A stretch of 64,000 nt of DNA, taken from NCBI GenBank assembly GCA_004154925.1, contig QJNS01000118.1:4822-68821 (forward strand). Reading direction: 5' to 3'. The notes beneath the pieces were generated by a model. The model was not told the origin of the DNA. It made no database searches and saw only the letters and a program-made list of their open reading frames with translations. The translations under genes and the position numbers were made by a program. Shown one piece after another: positions 60,900 through 64,000 of the stretch (position 1 is the stretch's first letter; each line of letters opens with the position of its first letter). Origin of the DNA: Monosporascus cannonballus (lineage: Eukaryota > Ascomycota > Sordariomycetes > Xylariales).

Positions 60900-61930
60900 T
60901 TTTAATAATAAATATATTTCGTCGATAACAACCAAATTATATTATCATTCAAAAATAAGATTTAATATAACAATTTAAAATTAATCGTTCGATATTCTTT
61001 TAAGATTAAAAATAATATAATTCTATTATCCGGTAATTATATAATTAAATATCTTTAAATTAAGTTTTTTCGTATCCGCAAATATTAAAATAAAAGTAAA
61101 ATATGGAATTATTAATATAAAAATTCGTTATTTTTCCGATAATTTAATTAATAATATAATTTGAATAATAATTAAATGGGTTATTAATAAAAATATTTAA
61201 ATAATTAAGGATTTTTTTAAAATTTATTTTAATAATAAAAAAAATATTAAGTTTTCCGAAAACCAAATTATGTATTATATCGATTTGTTTTTTCCGTAAA
61301 ATACGGCCTTACTTACCAAATATGGCGCCTAATATAAGGCGAATAAACCGATAACGGAAGGTTTTTATGGGGTTGTTAGCCGTTTACATAATATTGGCAT
61401 ATAGGTTAATTATGTTTATATCGGCATAAAACTGGTAAAGATATCGGATAAAAATAAACGTTTTATTTTGGAAAGTTAAATATTCGAAAGTTTAAAGTAT
61501 TTACCCTAAACCTTCGAATATATTACCCGCATTTGGCTAATTAAAAAATATATATTTCGGGATTTATTACGGGCGATTTTAAGCTTTATGTATTATTATT
61601 TTGGCTTATAAGGTTATATTATTATCGTACTGGCCTAAGGGGGGTAAAAGGTTATAATATATATTAATTGGGAATTTAGGCCATTTTTTATTATAATAAT
61701 TTTTATTTCTTATTAATTAGGATTATTATTATATTAAAAAATAAAGATTTTAATTTTGCGTTAAATTATATAGGTTAAAATACTAGGAGTTTCGTAATTA
61801 ACATATATTGCCAAAATTAATATTAATAACTTTTGCGAATTTGTATAAAAGCGTACCAAACGGAACGAAAAAATCATAATTTGCTATTAGGCCTTATTTT
61901 AGAGGTTTTGTTATTTTTGTAGGTATTATT
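60900..61930 (+). pseudogene. decayed coding region of unknown family
   Basis: One plus-strand frame can be followed over a long distance with stops mostly where Gln or Trp would fit: FSENQIMYYIDLFF, NTALLTKYGA, YKANKPITEGFYGVVSRLHN, NYVYIGIKLVKISDKNKRF, TFEYITRIWLIKKYIFRDLL, with ending near 61930. Charge pattern and length suggest the C-terminal part of a large protein, probably transposon-encoded. I do not recognise it; a transposase, helicase or recombinase are all possible. Confidence 0.4.
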
Positions 61931-61973
61931 TTTAAAGAAGTTTAGCTGATATATTGGACCTCTGACAGATACT

Positions 61974-62056
61974 TCTTGATCAAAAGCTATAGCTGTGGCT
62001 ATGGCTGCTGCGCCGCAGGCGCAGCCACAACCTCCAAAATGGGGTCCTGATCAAGA
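61974..62056. repeat. GC-rich nested inverted repeat between two AT blocks
   Basis: Outer arms TCTTGATCA (61974-61982) and TGATCAAGA (62048-62056) enclose a hairpin at about 61994-62029. Its stem pairs TGTGGC with GCCACA and TGCGCC with GGCGCA around a GCA loop, with a few unpaired bases on the 5' side. Composition is normal here, in contrast to both neighbours. Confidence 0.65.
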
Positions 62057-62063
62057 TGAGATA

Positions 62064-62427
62064 AGTTACGACCCAGGCCAAGACCGGGTCGCAAGAACGG
62101 TCGGACTTATACGGGAGGGTTACGTGATTTGAATCTCTCTTGGCGGCAAGATCCAAGTAAATCGATAGAGAACCCATCGTATCTAATAAAATTAGAGAAA
62201 TAATAACTTTAAAATTTAGTGGAAAAATAATTAATTCATATAAAATATATATGTTCGTTATTTTTATAATTTAAATAATAATAATTTATAGTAATACCTC
62301 GTTATTTAAACCCACTTTAATATTATAAAATAGAATTGATTATTAAATTTAGTGATTAAAATCTTATGATATTTTTGTTAATATAATCTTATATAACTAA
62401 ACTTTGATAATTAATTTAATTTTTTAG
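62064..62427 (+). repeat. diverged LTR fragment of the element A family
   Basis: It begins AGTTACGACCC, with the diagnostic CGGGTCGCAAGAACGGTC early on, then AT-rich LTR text (TTTATAATTTAAATAAT, TTGTTAATATAATCTTATAT, ACTTTGATAATTAATTTAAT). It ends exactly where the next 5' LTR starts. This is probably an older LTR into or beside which the second copy of A inserted. Confidence 0.6.
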
Positions 62428-62788
62428 TGTTAGGACCCAACAGGTTACGGCTTTGGAAAACGGTCGCAACAAATAACTAAGCTATGTGGGTTAAGTCACG
62501 TAACGGCTCGACGAAATCGATCATAAAGCCTATAAAACCAAGATCGATAAATTAAAAAAGTTAAATATAAAACATTTATTAATTCCATAATTTAAATAAC
62601 TTTAATTTATGATAAATTATTTATTAATATTAATCGTTTATAATATAATATTTATACTTAAGGTATTTTTGATATTACGAAACGTAATATATTACTAAAT
62701 TTATTGCTTAGAATTTTACGATACTTCTGCTAAGATAAACTCGTCGACTTAAGGTTTAATAATTAGTTAAACTGTATAGCTCGTTATA
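62428..62788 (+). repeat. 5' LTR of the second element A copy
   Basis: Same start, body and end words as 32628-33040. The tandem-unit part is replaced by a different short sequence around ACGAAATCGATCATAAAGCC. No partner LTR is inside the window. Confidence 0.85.
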
Positions 62789-64000
62789 CGTTACAAGCTT
62801 TTGTTCAGTAATACCGTGAGATTTTGAACAATATTCAATACTGTTAAAATATCGATTAGTATTTAGAAAACTCCTATTTAACAATTTTAGGCTCGAATTC
62901 GGAAATTAGAAAAGGAAATCCGACAATTTAAGGTTATTTTACTTACCTAAACTTTTCTTGCCTACATAAAGCTTAAAAGGCCGAAATCTTATAATAAAAA
63001 AAGTAATTTTTAAATTTTTTTAATTTAAGTAAGAATTTATTTTCGTTTTCTGGATTTTAATAATTTAGCAGATATAGTTTTAGCAATAAAAATATACCTA
63101 ACGGAAAATGCGGTTAATTAATTTAAACTTATTATAAAAATTTTTTAAAAATAAAAAAACCGAATAAAAATAATTTTATTAATGAAAACTTTTTAATTTA
63201 TATTAATTTCGAAAATAAAATACGTAATAATTTTAGCAATCCGGATAAAAAACAATTTACGGCTTAATAACTTTTGCAACTTAAATAAAAAAAACCCGTA
63301 TTTAAGTACGCCGTAACCTTTAAAAATTTTACAGCTAAAGCCGGATAAAAAAATAACGAAACCGATATTTCTATCGATATATTTTATAAAACATTAAAGA
63401 ATAATATAAAAAATAAAATTATGTAGATTAAAAAATTAATTACTTTGGACCGATATATTGCAAAAATAATCAAAATCGATAATTAATAATTTAAGAAATA
63501 ATAAAAAAAAGAAATAATATATTTTATATTCGAAATATAACAAGTTTAATCAAAAGAAAAAACAAGATATACCTTTAACTTTTTACAGAACGACGCCAAA
63601 ACTTATAGAACTTGGCGTTACCTATAAATAAAACTAGAGCTAAATTAAGTGTTTTAATTATAGTAAAATAGGACATAAGACTTATAAATATAAAAAACCT
63701 AAGAAATCACGGTAAAATAACTGGATCCCTATACCGGAAAAATAATCCAGAAATAATTAAGAAAACAATAATAAAGTTGTAAATATAATTTAAATTAAAT
63801 ATATATTAAGTTTACAACAAAAGGTTTAACAAACACCATTACGATAAAAAGTTTAACGAAAAATAAGAAAAATTAAAAAGCTAATTAAATAAATATCGTA
63901 AATATAATAAAAAACATTATAAGGATAATTACGTAAATATTAGAATTAAATAAAAAAGTTTATTCCGGAATCCTTAATCGATATAAGAAAATATATGCTA
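62428..64000 (+). mobile_element. second copy of element A, 5' end, running off the window
   Basis: The 5' LTR at 62428-62788 (TGTTAGGACC...GCTCGTTATA, 361 bp) lacks most of the 35-bp tandem units. The internal region follows element A step by step: CGTTACAAGCTTTTGTTCAG, CTCCTATTTAACAATTTTAG, gag motifs, and the zinc knuckle at 63650-63691. There the first Cys and the His are still coded (C-F-N-Y...H...Y), unlike in the first copy. The window ends within gag. Confidence 0.88.

Larger units (their letters stand above)
51180..61950. repeat. 10.8-kb extremely AT-rich block, family unidentified
   Basis: The whole stretch is dominated by TA, AAT and TTA words with isolated CG dinucleotides kept, as in RIP-mutated repeats of filamentous ascomycetes. 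No gypsy pol motif comparable to elements A and B is readable. Longer plus-strand coding traces occur near 53130-53400, 54180-54430 and 60900-61930. An AT dinucleotide run lies at about 51267-51286. It may be one large mutated transposon or several. No intact gene or RNA gene is visible. Confidence 0.6.

Overview
The window looks like nuclear DNA of a filamentous ascomycete (Pezizomycotina). Genes carry 46 to 115 nt GT-AG introns with CTRAY-type branch sites. Gene content includes a Pbs2-type MAPKK, a fungal sirtuin, a SUR7/PalI protein, a PTH11-type rhodopsin-like membrane protein, a GMC oxidoreductase and a highly reducing polyketide synthase relic. Long AT-rich blocks show the transition pattern of repeat-induced point mutation (RIP).

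Layout. The window opens with a 63-base C run of doubtful origin. From about 1.6 to 20.3 kb lies ordinary gene-bearing DNA with wide intergenic gaps: a small Cys-rich secreted protein with a Kex2-like site (1660-2256), a SUR7/PalI membrane protein (4199-4945), the HOG-pathway MAPKK Pbs2 (minus, 7493-9548), a PIN-like/auxin-efflux-carrier-family transporter (14933-16819) and an Hst2-type sirtuin (18632-20014). The sirtuin is followed by coding-like sequence in a shifted frame. From 23.5 to 31.3 kb there is what looks like a decayed secondary-metabolism locus: an intact rhodopsin-like gene (minus), a frameshifted GMC oxidoreductase (minus) and, divergently, a PKS relic that keeps DH, the end of KR and ACP but has lost KS, most of MT, any ER and the first half of KR.

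From 31.7 to 47.1 kb is a nested retrotransposon complex. An LTR-type repeat was interrupted by Ty3/gypsy element A (32628-46633, 5-bp duplication CTTAC). Element A was then interrupted, just before its 3' LTR, by a second Ty3/gypsy element B in the opposite orientation (38972-46233, duplication GATTT). Both carry chromodomain-like C-termini. A is heavily RIP-damaged (zinc-knuckle Cys/His turned to Tyr, RT Asp-Asp turned to Asn-Asn); B keeps an intact RT active site. B also holds a decayed antisense coding region of unknown role. A second copy of A starts at 62428 and runs off the window.

Between the repeat blocks is an island of normal composition (about 47.1-51.2 kb) with one well-preserved gene, a 369-residue Cys-rich secreted protein (49294-50403), plus a mildly mutated solo LTR. 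From 51.2 to 61.95 kb is about 10.8 kb of extremely AT-rich sequence that I could not assign to a family. Decayed coding traces on the plus strand suggest a mutated transposable element. A short GC-rich hairpin segment (61.95-62.15 kb) separates it from the last retroelement copy.

The splice models were built by eye from frame continuity, splice signals and family knowledge; no alignment or database search was run.
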